Source of the DNA: Spinellus fusiger
Lineage: Eukaryota > Mucoromycota > Mucoromycetes > Mucorales > Phycomycetaceae
Direction of reading: 5' to 3'
DNA length: 38,453 nucleotides
Assembly (NCBI GenBank): GCA_025094145.1
Contig: JALLLS010000151.1
Coordinates: 1-38,453 of the forward strand
Part shown: positions 20,886 to 30,614 of the stretch, piece after piece
Layout: every line of letters begins with the position of its first letter
How positions within the stretch are numbered: position 1 is the stretch's first letter
Program-made: the position numbers and the translations under genes
The notes under the pieces: generated by a model
Database searches by the model: none
What the model was told of the DNA's origin: nothing
What the model saw: the letters and a program-made list of their open reading frames with translations, nothing else

Positions 20886-21329
20886 ACCTTATGGCTGCTT
20901 CACAATTACAACTAAATGGTTGGTGGGGATATTCTACCTTATGGTAGAATTCACTCTCTTTGATCTTATGGTCAGTGTCTATATTACTACCTTATGGTAA
21001 TATTAATAACTGCCACCTTATGGTTGGTTCCTGGGATAAGCACTCCATTATTGAAACCATTAATTATTATGAGTCTTTACTCAATTGACTCTGATAGGTC
21101 AATATTGTTCTGTTAGAATTATTAATGAAGATGGCTCTTGTTAAGTGTCTGATAGTACACTGAGCTTTAGAAGGTGATTTGTAGTTACAACCAATCAGTG
21201 AGATTATACAGAGATGTACTATGGTACTTGTGTGCACTCAAGCTTTCATAGAGTATTCTGAATGTCACAGCACACTACTTGTGTTGAACAATTCATGAAG
21301 AATCTTTGGATTGAAGTTGGAACACAACA
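20886..21329 (-). repeat. Gypsy-type LTR, copy 2 (truncated)
   Basis: It starts on minus TGTTGTGTTCCAAC (copy 1: TGTCATGTTCTGAC) and matches copy 1 over about 440 bp, but lacks the TATA/AATAAA end. Its first bases provide the last codons of the TNP2-like ORF, so the LTR element landed inside that transposase. Confidence 0.7.
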
Positions 21330-23672
21330 TGCCTGTTGGTGTGCAGTATGTGTTCTTGGATAAACTTGTTGAACTGTTCTCTTCTCTCTGTTTTGTAACA
21401 AACAGGTGAACCAAAGCACAAGATATCCTTGTACAGGTGGTGAAGAAGATGCATCTTTAGGGTGCTGCTAATGGTCTTCTTCTTTGCAGGCACACTCAGA
21501 GCTGGCAATGTATCATATTGAATGATAGCAGCAACCAACTCCTTTATGGCAGATCTCACCTTGTTCACATATATATCCAAATATGCCTCAATATTCTGCA
21601 TATAAAGAAGAGACACAAGCAAACCAAGCTTCACAAAAAAATCAAGAATATTTGCTTTTGAGTTGTTATTGCTTATGAGTCTTCTTTGGGTCAGGTCATA
21701 CAGAATGATAGGCATTTGCTGGATAATGATCTTGAAATCTCTTCCAAGATAAGATCCACACAGACAAAATAGAGTACAGTGCTTTCTTGTGAAGGCTTTT
21801 GACTGATAATTAAATAAGCTTTCTTCCAAGTGCTTTACTTCTTTCTCAGAATAAAATGGCACCATGCCAATCACAAGATTCTTAGCAATGCTAAGAAGGA
21901 TAGTGTGGAGTATCTTGACAGGAAAATTCTTGGAGGGATCCCACAACTACAAGGACAAAAGAGCTTCACTACCAGTCAACTTGTAGCCAGTGTCAGAATT
22001 GCTTCTGAGGCCAGTATTGTTGGAGTTGCTGTTACAATGCTGGCACATCTCCACCAGATCCTCCTTCCTTCTTCTTGCATGAGCATTGCCATCCACTTTC
22101 TTCTGTTCTACTGTTGTGCTTCCACCATTAACCCAGTAACACTTTCTACATGGCAGCTTAGCCTTAGCACTAAGACTACATGCCACAACTGCATGCATAG
22201 GGTTGTCTGCCATGATAAGGTGCACCACTCTAACAACAAGAACAAGTTCACCATACTCAACGTCAAACATCTATACACCTTTCTTAAGTGCCTCAAGGTC
22301 CTTCACAAGCTCAGGAAGCATCTCCATTATTAAGAACTTGTTGCTGGTACAAATAAAGAAAATATTATCAACCTTGCACTGTCCTTTAAATGGCATTGCA
22401 GCAAGCAACACCATGCAAATCTCAAACTTATCTCACTTCTTGGTAGTATTGCCACTTGTATCATCTGAGAACAAGTTCAAAGGTACAATTTTCACTGGCA
22501 TGAACTGTCTGTTGGGGCTGTTAGTACTTGTAGCAATTCTTTTAAGTGGGTGGTGGGTGGTGGAGTTGATGTGGGTGTTATTGAAAAGTTGAATGCCTTT
22601 CATAATGTCCAGAACAACACTGCTACTGACAGTAAACAAACCAGATGCTTCTTCATGGGCTTCAGTCATCAATCTACCACTTGATGTAAAGAAATAGGCA
22701 AACTTGTAGGTTGAAGTCACACCTATAACAGGAGAGGCATACACTAAATCTCCTACCCAGAAATCAACAGAAATGTTGTTGATGGTAACAGCTACAATTG
22801 GATGTTAGAAGAGATGGTGTGTCTTTCAATTTTCACCCTGTTGGGGCAAAACACTTTGGTTGGGTGTGTTGTCTGGCAAGGCAGAGAGCATTGCTGTTTT
22901 GAGGGGTTTGGCAGTGATAAGCTTTAAGTGCTCAGATGGCTTGTTCATAGAGAACTCATGAATGATGGTGGTGGGGGGTAAGCCTTTGCACTTATTTACC
23001 ACAGAAACTTGGTGAGTGGTGGTAGGGAACTTGGGGACATTGTTCTTTGCTCTCTTGTTGAGGTTGAGAACCCTGTCCAAGGCAGGTATCTTCTCCCAAG
23101 GATTGGCAAGAGTGGCATCCTTTATGTCCTGGCACAAAGACATGACCTTCCCTGCAAGTGTCTTTGAGAAGCAACTCTCATTCTCAGAAAAGAAACAATG
23201 AAAGATCATTTCTAATCTGGTTGCAAATGGGAAAACACCTTCTACAAATGCAGTCTCCTCAAAAGTGTTGCTGCTATTATCAAGCTCCTCTCCTCTGTCA
23301 GCCCAAAGAGGCTTCTCTCCAAGAACTTCTTCAGCTTCATTGATAAACTCTCAGTCATTGTCTGAATCCTCTTCTACATGGAAGACTGTGGTGATGGCAG
23401 AGAAAGGTCTGTAGACAACAGCAATAAAGCATGATAAGTTTGATTCTTATTATTCTATGCCTTTATTTCTATGATATATACCAAGAAGAAGACTCAGCCA
23501 TGGAGCTATCCAAAGTAGAGAATGAGCAACATTACTTTTAGACTTAAGATTAATCTTACATGTTGTGGGTAGCCCTGTGTGATTTTATAAGAACTTTTAT
23601 TTTGAATGTCTTCTGGCAGACATTGCAGGCAAAGATTTCATTCTTTTTGAATCTGATGGTAGAGAAGGACAT
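21293..23672 (-). pseudogene. TNP2/Plavaka-like DNA transposase, broken, with probable intron
   Basis: Exon 1 (ATG 23672) encodes a C2H2 finger, FACNVCQKTFKIKVLIKSHRATH, as found at the N-terminus of fungal Plavaka-type transposases. A donor GTAAGA at 23559 and acceptor TTGTCTACAG ending at 23409 would remove 151 nt and join frames, giving an acidic segment then VEGVFPFATRLEMIFHCFFS. One frame then runs to 21293 through LFSDDTSGNTTKK, MADNPMHAVVACSL, KLPCRKCYW and FNKFIQEHILHTNRH, all typical TNP2 landmarks. In-frame stops lie at 23351, 22826, 22805, 22433 (where relatives have Trp), 22067 or below, and 21947. The C-terminus is replaced by an LTR from 21329. I see no terminal repeats. Confidence 0.75.
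23409..23559 (-). other. Probable spliceosomal intron in the TNP2-like gene
   Basis: It runs from GTAAGA to TTGTCTACAG, 151 nt on the minus strand. Splicing avoids the TAA just after the zinc finger and keeps the reading frame of the downstream acidic segment. Confidence 0.45.
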
Positions 23673-25443
23673 GGTAAGGAAGATTTCAATATAAGAATAG
23701 GGTGTTATTTGACCTGTGAATTTTGATTTAATTATTGAAAAGTGAGGGCTAAAGTGATACATAACCAAAATAATTTTTTTTTATTCTTTGGCCTGTTATT
23801 ATTTTGTTATTTATTGCACTGCCCCTACAACTCAACACCCAAGTACTTGTCCAGATGAGCATAACTAAGCAAGTTAATATGCCATTATTAACAAAGAAAA
23901 ACAATAGAAGGAAGTGATAGACACTACCAAAGACTATTCTGAGAGTAAAAAGGTAAGCAGTGTCTTTATCTCTGCTTGAGCTCATTGTATTCCAAAAGAC
24001 ATAGTAACAAGTCTTCTTCTAATAGATAATATATGGCTTATTATTCTAAAGACAAGTATTAATTACAAGGTAAGCATACTATCTCTCATGATTGAACTGT
24101 TACTAATAAACTCTTCTACTATTAGATAAGTTAAGATTGTTCTCAAGTCAGTCTCAGGTGGTTTTCTTCCTTCTATACTGTCTAAGGAATCTAGGCTGTC
24201 TAAGGTATACTCCTGAGCATAGTTATCTATCTCTTAAGGATAAAGCACAAGGCTTTTAGGGTATATAATCTATTGCTATGAGGGAATGTACTTAGGCAGT
24301 TGCTATAGTCATACTATACTATTATCTATACTATTACAATGAACAATTTTATTCATAAACAATATATTATATTGATAATACAATTTGATATTGAGGTATT
24401 CCACAAAAGGAAATAATAATTTGGATATGTGATATAGCAGCAGCTATAGTGTGGATAGTTAACAAAATTGCCAATATATATATGGTTAAAAGTTAATGAG
24501 ATTAATAGATATAGCTAACAACACAATGAAACAGTGTATAAAAACCACATCAATTGAATATCTAATAAACATTGACCTTTTTGTTTACATTAAGTATTGT
24601 TGGGACTGTTAAGAGAAGCAAAGATTGCTTAAAGAATAGTTGCTTAGTCACTAGTTGTGCTCAAATTGTGTGTTGTATCCCTGTCCCTGCTAGAGACCAA
24701 ATAACTATACATTCATCTTTCTGGTAGTCCTGTTGATAATTGCAGTGCCCTATATTACAGATACTCAAACCTTTGATTTTAAATACAGTTCCATAAAAGG
24801 GCAAAATATTTTTAGACATAAAAGGAAAGAGATAATACCACTTAAAGGCCAGAAAATCTTTGGGTATGTATTGAATGATCAAATTGTATAGTTTTCATAC
24901 ACTGTTTCCTTGTATTGTTATCTATAGTTACTTGTATCTCATGCACCTCCAACACTGGGCATGCATGGCAAAAACATCAACTATCCATACAATAGCTTTG
25001 GCTATATCACAGATCTACTAGTGAAATAAAAATGTAGGCTATCAGTCACTAGTAGGGTAGCAGGTCATGAGGATAATAGTAACACAAAAATATGGTTGAA
25101 CAGGACTTACAGAATATAATAACAGATATAGATGATTTAAGTACTTGTTCTTTATCAATAAACTTCTTTAAGCAAATGACTACTTCTCAGACAGTTCATC
25201 AATACTTAACAAGCAAAAAAAAACTTTCTTATTATTCCTTCAGATATAAAGGACAATTATACCTTTTTCTAGATTATTATTAGCTATCTAATATACTTTT
25301 CTATAATCTTGGCATCTCTCTTGATAGATAATAAATATACTATCCAAAAGATGTCTCAGCTTTATTACAAAAAGTAATAAATTCAATTATGTGTGACTAT
25401 GTAATATAATTTCTAAATAAACACTAAAAGTGCCATTCTCCTG
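23673..25443. other. AT-rich intergenic region, no supported gene
   Basis: ORFs here are short and biased (for example a hydrophobic 78-codon frame at 23749-23985, minus) and I do not call them. A plus-strand TATAAAAA (24537-24544) with AATAAA (24564-24569) shortly before TGTTTACATT may be another eroded LTR core. There are no tRNA, terminal repeats or coding motifs. Confidence 0.4.
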
Positions 25444-25449
25444 AAAAAA
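25444..25449 (-). terminator. RNA polymerase III terminator of tRNA-Lys
   Basis: A run of six T on the minus strand, three bases after the tRNA 3' end. Confidence 0.8.
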
Positions 25450-25452
25450 TAA

Positions 25453-25524
25453 GCCCAACGGGGGGGTCGAACCCCCAACCTTGAGATTAAGAGTCTCACG
25501 CTCTACCGATTGAGCTAGCCGGGC
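25453..25524 (-). tRNA. tRNA-Lys (anticodon CUU)
   Basis: 72 nt, no intron. The acceptor GCCCGGC pairs with GTTGGGC (two G-U pairs). The D arm has TAGCTCAATCGGTAGAGC with a good A box. The anticodon stem-loop is TGAGA-CTCTTAA-TCTCA with anticodon CTT. The T arm is GGGGG-TTCGACC-CCCCC with a good B box. All arms pair, so the gene looks functional and closely resembles eukaryotic cytosolic tRNA-Lys(CUU). Its 5' flank is not host DNA: SINE-2 begins three bases upstream. A second copy of its first 14 bases lies at 26407-26420, which shows that the SINE insertion duplicated nucleotides 1-14. Confidence 0.97.
25511..25524 (+). repeat. 14-bp target duplication at tRNA-Lys nucleotides 1-14
   Basis: TGAGCTAGCCGGGC on plus is the reverse complement of the tRNA 5' end. 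It is identical to the sequence after the SINE-1 tail (26407-26420, minus), 14 of 14. Confidence 0.8.
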
Positions 25525-25527
25525 CGA

Positions 25528-26053
25528 GATGTTTGGCTTGGCCGGATTAGTATTAAGATCTTCTAAACATTGCAGAGGTTGCAGGTTCAAATCCCAGGGA
25601 AGAACAATTTTTGCTCTAAAACAGGCATCCCAGCCCCTACTAATTTTCTGGCAAGGTGGGTGACTGCTTTTGGTTGCTGTGTGCTTGGCTGGCAGTTTTG
25701 ACCATGCGTCCTGTCCTTTTCCCTCCCACGCAAGCACTGCCTTGCAGTCCTTATGTTCATATATGCCCAAAAAGGGTTTAATGCTGTTTTCTTTCTGGTG
25801 TGGTTCCTGGTTTGGCTGGTCTGGTCTTGGGGTGCTGGCAGGTGGAAGGATGCCCTCATGGGCTTAATTAAGCAATCTTTCCTATCTTTCAAATAAGTCT
25901 TAGTCTTAGTAATTTGTCTGTATTTCAGTTCCTTTCCTTTCATTCTATGTTCCTATCCTTATATGTAAATTATGCTTCCCTAATATGTCTGTTGGAGTCA
26001 CTATACTATTTCTAGCTTGTGAAAAATACTCCTAAAATAAAAAATCTTTAACC
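25528..26053 (+). mobile_element. SINE-2: tRNA-headed SINE with LINE-type tail
   Basis: About 526 bp. The head starts GATGTTTGGC and has an A-box-like TGGCTTGGCCGG (25534-25545, one mismatch to consensus) and a B box GGTTCAAATCC (25584-25594). The body from about 25668 matches SINE-1 in reverse with a single CpG transition in roughly 386 bp. The last 60 bases (GTCACTATACTATTTC...AATCTTTAACC) match the 3' ends of LINE-A and LINE-C. The ORF on the opposite strand is a shadow. It is presumably pol III-transcribed and moved by LINE-A-type enzymes. Confidence 0.8.
25534..25594 (+). promoter_or_regulatory. SINE-2 internal pol III promoter (A and B boxes)
   Basis: A-box-like TGGCTTGGCCGG starts at +7 and B box GGTTCAAATCC begins 50 bases later, as in tRNA-derived SINEs. 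Confidence 0.6.
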
Positions 26054-26067
26054 TGAGCTAAAGCCAG
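26054..26067 (+). repeat. 14-bp target duplication after the SINE-2 tail
   Basis: TGAGCTAAAGCCAG. It is identical to the sequence before SINE-1 (26939-26952, minus), not to the one before SINE-2. Confidence 0.8.
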
Positions 26068-26406
26068 GATCTACTTTTGTCATTCCCTAATTTGGATAGA
26101 ATAGTTCTAAGCCTGGAGGTATGTGCACAGAGTGGAATAGCTAGTGGTTCTTGGTTTGGACTAAAGCCCATGTAGATCAAAGAAGAAGAATAAAAGAGAA
26201 GATAGAAGATAATGTTTATTCATTGAATTCACTTGATTATTTATACTAAATTCTACAGTGTACAATTGCACATACATGTCTTGGCATTTATCTTATTAAT
26301 TATATTATATTATATTATCTGTGTGTATCCAAAAAGGGAAGACATGTACAGCCAATAGTATTACTTTATTTTATAGCATGGTGTCTAGCATGGACAAATA
26401 TAAGAA
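26068..26406. other. Segment between the inverted SINEs, proposed inversion
   Basis: 339 bp without genes. It contains the TATAAATA/AATAAA module at 26215-26245, so part of it is probably an old LTR. The swapped duplications on its two sides suggest it was inverted after both SINEs inserted. Before inversion the 26406 end (ATATAAGAA on plus) would have been the original upstream flank of the tRNA-Lys gene. Confidence 0.5.
26215..26245 (-). promoter_or_regulatory. LTR core module: TATAAATA then AATAAA
   Basis: TATAAATA 26245-26238 and AATAAA 26220-26215 on minus. The surrounding bases also resemble 18990-19035. Confidence 0.4.
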
Positions 26407-26420
26407 GCCCGGCTAGCTCA
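26407..26420 (-). repeat. 14-bp target duplication: tRNA-Lys 5' fragment
   Basis: On plus GCCCGGCTAGCTCA, exactly nucleotides 1-14 of the tRNA-Lys, fused directly to the SINE-1 tail. Confidence 0.85.
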
Positions 26421-26936
26421 GGTTAAAGATTTTTTATTTTAGGAGTATTTTTCACAAGCTAGAAATAGTATAGTGACTCCAACAGACATATTAGGGAAGC
26501 ATAATTTACATATAAGGATAGGAACATAGAATGAAAGGAAAGGAACTGAAATACAGACAAATTACTAAGACTAAGACTTATTTGAAAGATAGGAAAGATT
26601 GCTTAATTAAGCCCATGAGGGCATCCTTCCACCTGCCAGCACCCCAAGACCAGACCAGCCAAACCAGGAACCACACCAGAAAGAAAACAGCATTAAACCC
26701 TTTTTGGGCATATATGAACATAAGGACTGCAAGGCAGTGCTTGCATGGGAGGGAAAAGGACAGGACGCATGGTCAAAACTGCCAGCCAAGCACACAGCAA
26801 CCAAAGATGGACCAGACATCTGCCGAGACTGCAGTAGGGGCTGTAGATGCCCATATTTTAACTGGGCAACTAGGGATTGAACCTAGGCTGCACAAGTGAC
26901 ATGACACATTACTACTACTGCATCATGCCAAACATC
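26421..26936 (-). mobile_element. SINE-1: tRNA-headed SINE with LINE-type tail
   Basis: 516 bp. The head starts GATGTTTGGCATG. The B box GGTTCAATCCC (26883-26873) lies in a well-paired T arm (CTAGG-TTCAATC-CCTAG). The A box is degraded. The head (about 130 bp) is unlike that of SINE-2 beyond the first ten bases, yet the remaining body and tail are nearly identical. Its 5' end directly follows the LINE-A tail and target duplication. Confidence 0.8.
26873..26883 (-). promoter_or_regulatory. SINE-1 B box
   Basis: GGTTCAATCCC on minus, an excellent pol III B box in a tRNA-like T arm. Confidence 0.65.
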
Positions 26937-26938
26937 TA

Positions 26939-26952
26939 CTGGCTTTAGCTCA
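26939..26952 (-). repeat. 14-bp target duplication between LINE-A and SINE-1
   Basis: On plus CTGGCTTTAGCTCA, which reads as tRNA positions 1-14 (acceptor CTGGCTT, TA, GCTCA). It is identical to 26054-26067 in reverse. Confidence 0.8.
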
Positions 26953-27197
26953 GGTTAAAGATTATTTTTATTAAAGGGGTATTTATCAAATGCTTCAGAA
27001 AGTAAAGTGACCCCACAGAAAAGAAAAGAAAAGAAACAAAGAAACATCTAAGACTAAAAGATATAAAAAATGCTAAACTACTTAACAGAAAACTCTAAAC
27101 TACTAACTAAACTACTGTTCTGGAGGTCTTCCACCCAATGTGCACTAAATGGTTGTGGCAGTGGGGGAGAGCAACCAGGAGTCAGACAGAAAAGGTT

Positions 27198-30100
27198 TCA
27201 TTCTTGTGAAGACCTAATACTGCCACCAGAGGCCAGCCACAGAGATCCAGGAGACAAGTCCTTAGGAAAGAAACAGTCTGGGCAACATAGTGTTTCTATG
27301 TGCCAGAGCAAGGCAAGTAAAGTGGGCCACCACACAGGACAGGGGGCACCACAACATGTTGAAAGGCTGTTGAGGCAATGGTCAATTGGGTAGACCCCAG
27401 CAGAGCAACCAGGAAGCAGGGACCAAAGGGAGGCAGGAACAAGAGGACACTCCAAAAGGTAATGGTGTGAGGTGTGGTCCAGGTCACAGGAACACTCTCT
27501 AGGCTTTCCAGGGAGTCACCCAAGATACCAACAGACCAAATGGCTTCTCTCTGCTCTAGAAGCAGGCACCAACAGAACAGGATCAATTCCCAACAAGGGG
27601 CAGCAGTGTTTGATCAACACCATGGTGGTGGTGGCAAGGAACAGGTCAAACTTATCTTGTCTGTACTGCTCAAAGAACAGCTTGAGTTGACTGTCTTTGG
27701 CAGGAACAGGTTCTGGCAGGGCAAGGTACAGAGCATTTTCCACCAGATATGAACTCCTTCTGGCCATGGGCAGAGAGGCAGAGAGCAGGACAAGAAGACA
27801 AGAAGAAGGCAAGGACCAAAAATGCAAGGCAAAATGGGTCACCAGCACATTTACCCTATGCTTCATGGAGGGCATGTTGGTAATGTGCTTCAGCACTGTT
27901 ATGGATGAAGTTGGGTGGCCACCCACCAGGAGATAGAGACACCTGTCTTGGAGCCTTTCAAGGGCCTTGAACTCTGTAGCCTTCAGATAAGAGATGGCTA
28001 GGCCAAACTCAAACTTTGGCCTCACAAAAGTCTTATAGATGTGGGAACAGAGGTGGAGAGAGAAGCCAGCATGGTTCACACCAACCAGGTTTAGGATGCC
28101 AATCACCTTGAGCATACCAGGGGACCAAGATGAGACCAGAGAAGAAGCAACCAAACCTTTCTTGCCAAAAGGCAGACCAAGATATGTCACCTCCTCTGCA
28201 TGTGGAAGTGGCACACCATACAGAGAGAGGGAGAGGCCACAGGACGTTGAAGAAGTGGAGGAGGGATGGTTCACCACCACACATTTGCTAGGGTTCCACC
28301 TGTACCCAAGGGAGAACAAATGCTGCTCTGCCAGAGCCAGCATGTCTTGTACTGCTTCTTTATCTCCAAAGACAGCCATGTCATCTGCAAAAAGCAGAGA
28401 GTTCACAGGAGCCAGGGCAGGACCAGAGCCAGAACCAAAACCAGAACCAGAACCAGAACCAGAGGGAAAGGACACACAGTGGGTTGTTGGCCTAGCAGCA
28501 CAACAAAGCAAGGCAGGCAGAGAGTTGATATACAGTGAGTATAGACATGGGCTCAACACTGACCCTTGGAGCACCCCAGTCACTGGAGCAAATGGTAAAG
28601 AAGAGTGGTTAGACAAGAGCACAGAGATGGTTACCTCATCAAAAAGGTGAGAGACAAATGAGAGGAGTGCTGGAGGAGTGCCAAAGGAAGACAGGGCTTG
28701 CCAGACCACATGTCTGTCCACCTTGTCATAAGCTGAGGATATGTCCAAGAGGGCCACAACAGGATAGTGATGGTGCTGGAGGTAGTGTGCATGCATCAAG
28801 TCATGCAGACACAGGGCCTGGTCTAGAGGACTTCTTCTGGGTTGGAAACCACCTTGTGCAAGGTCAGACACAGGAGCATAATGGGACAATGATGGGGCCA
28901 GGCAGAACTCCAGCAGCTTTCTTATCACTGAGGTCAAGGAAATAGGCTTGTAATTTTATGCCAATGACTTGTCACCCTTCTTAAAGATTGGGAATACTGC
29001 TGCATGTCTCCATAGACAAGGAGTGTAAGACCACTGACAGCAGACTGTGAAAAGCAAAGAAATGAGAGGGGCCACCACTGAGCACAGGGGCTTGAGCATT
29101 TCAGCCTTGATATGGTCAGTACCAGGGGCTTTCCTGTTAGGGAGAAGCTTGATACAACAACCCACCAAAGCAGAGTCAAACATTGGAATGCCAATGGATG
29201 GCAAACCAAGAGCACCAGACACACCAGACACACCAGGGGAAGGAAGGGGAGCATAGGAGGAGAAGGGAAGGAGGGAAGTGAAAGGACCAGGAGGGGGAGG
29301 ACAGGAGGAAGGAAGGATATCACCACTATATACAGTTTCAAGATGGTCAGCCATCACCTTTACAGCAACAGCTGGTCCATCAGGGTGGGAGAAGGAAGGA
29401 GTGGAAGTGTGGTGCCCCTTGAGATGCTTAACCTTGGCCAAAGCCTTGGAAAAGTTGGTCTCAAGTGACTTGCAGAAATTCTGCCATGACATACGTTTTG
29501 CAGACAGGACAGCAGACATAAAGGAAGCATGGGCAGCCTTGTACTTTGACCACCAGTGGACCTTGTCAATACCTGTACAGTATCTCCACTTTCTGTAGCA
29601 CCTCTCACAATTGGCAGCAGCAGATTGCAGGGCAGGAGACCAGTACTTTTTTCAATGGGATAGCCAAGGAGTCTTGGTACCCAGAGCTGCATCCAGAGAT
29701 AGGTAGATACACTCATTGAGTGAGTCCTTGAGACTGTCAATGAGTGGGTGAGTAGGGGGAAGGGAAGAAACAAGGGATTGTAGTTGGGTGCATAGGGGTT
29801 GGGAGAGGGAGGTGAATGTGGAAATGTACAGGTTGCATGTATCTTCTTCTTGTAGTCTTGATAGATTCCAGAGGCATTGGGCGTGAATGAATGATGAAGG
29901 GGAAGATGAGGGGGATAGGGAAGTAGAGGACATATCATAGGTAAAGGAAAGGGTAAGCATATGGTGGTCAGAGCCAAGGAAGAGGTCAGAAAAGATATTC
30001 ATAGAAGGGAGGGTCATAGGGAAATTGCATAGAAACAGGTCAATGATACTTGTGCATGTGCAATCATGCTGGAAACCATTCCAGGTAGCAGTGCCATAGG

Positions 30101-30614
30101 AAAGAGAAGAGTTCAACACAGACAGGGACTGCTCCTCAAGCCATGGAACCATGGCAGAGCCATGGGGAGACATCACTGCATCACCAGTAATGTCACCCAG
30201 CCTTGCATTGAAGTCACCACACAAGATGGTGTTGGGGAAAATAGGAAGAGAAGAAAGGACAGACATAAAGTGAGAACGTGGCATAGAAGGGGGGAGGTAC
30301 AGGCATAGAAAACGAAGTGGTCCCACTTTCAAAGAAAGGGTATACTTGTTTGGAGAAGGAAGTTGGTAGACAGGAAAGGGAAAGGAAGGAGACACCAGAG
30401 CAGAGACACCCATAGAGCCACGGTTGGCAGAGAGAACAGGAGAGCCATACAGATGGAATTGCTCCCAGTCTGTAGGTAGACAGGCAGGGGGAAGAAGCCA
30501 GGTTTCTGTGATAAAAAGAATAGAGGAGGGGGGACAGTGGGACAATACATCATGCACAATGGTTGTCTGAAGACCATTGGCATTCCATAAACTTACCTTT
30601 ATGGACTCACTCAT
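27198..30614 (-). pseudogene. LINE-A ORF2: endonuclease and reverse transcriptase, three stops
   Basis: One uninterrupted frame of 1139 codons except for TGA (29652-29654), TAA (28956-28958) and TGA (27516-27518). The two TGAs fall where LINE-B (HWQKFW) and LINE-C (GWLPGK) have Trp. Endonuclease (30614 to about 29900): SLWNANGLQ, LFITETWLL, ILCGDFNARLGD, SIIDLFLCN, GSDHHMLTLSF. RT: NRKAPGTDHIKAEMLKPL, FPIFKKGD, AQGGFQPRRSPLDQAL, LLDISSAYDKVDR (motif A), TGVLQGSVLSPCLYSLYIN (B), a Gly-Ser repeat insert, NSLLFADDMAVFG (C, intact), GYRWNPSKC and YLGLPFGKKGL. The C-terminal CxC...H...C motif is damaged (HTSHHY in place of HTSRRH). Confidence 0.9.

Noticed and set aside
23749..23985. 78-codon hydrophobic ORF as a small membrane protein
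   Set aside because: AT-rich sequence readily produces Phe/Leu/Ile-rich frames; there is no supporting context or conservation.
25587..25943. Matching 90-120-codon ORFs on both sides of the inverted repeat (also 26531-26899)
   Set aside because: They are antisense to the SINE bodies; similarity comes from the repeat, and the ends differ with the heads. There are no protein motifs.
28426..28460. Hexamer repeat as a telomere-like sequence
   Set aside because: The unit (CCAGAA) encodes Gly-Ser inside an RT frame and is short; it is not a known telomere repeat.
28039..28650. Long plus-strand ORFs over the LINE-A and LINE-C RT regions (also 37554-38159)
   Set aside because: They are shadows of ORF2 in the antisense frame; no independent motif, and the repeat array simply reads PEPEPE instead of Gly-Ser.
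22433..29654. TGA read as Trp in a variant nuclear code
   Set aside because: TGA also falls at Arg and other positions, TGG is used normally throughout, other stops are present in the same pseudogenes, and LINE ORF1s use TGA as a sensible terminator.
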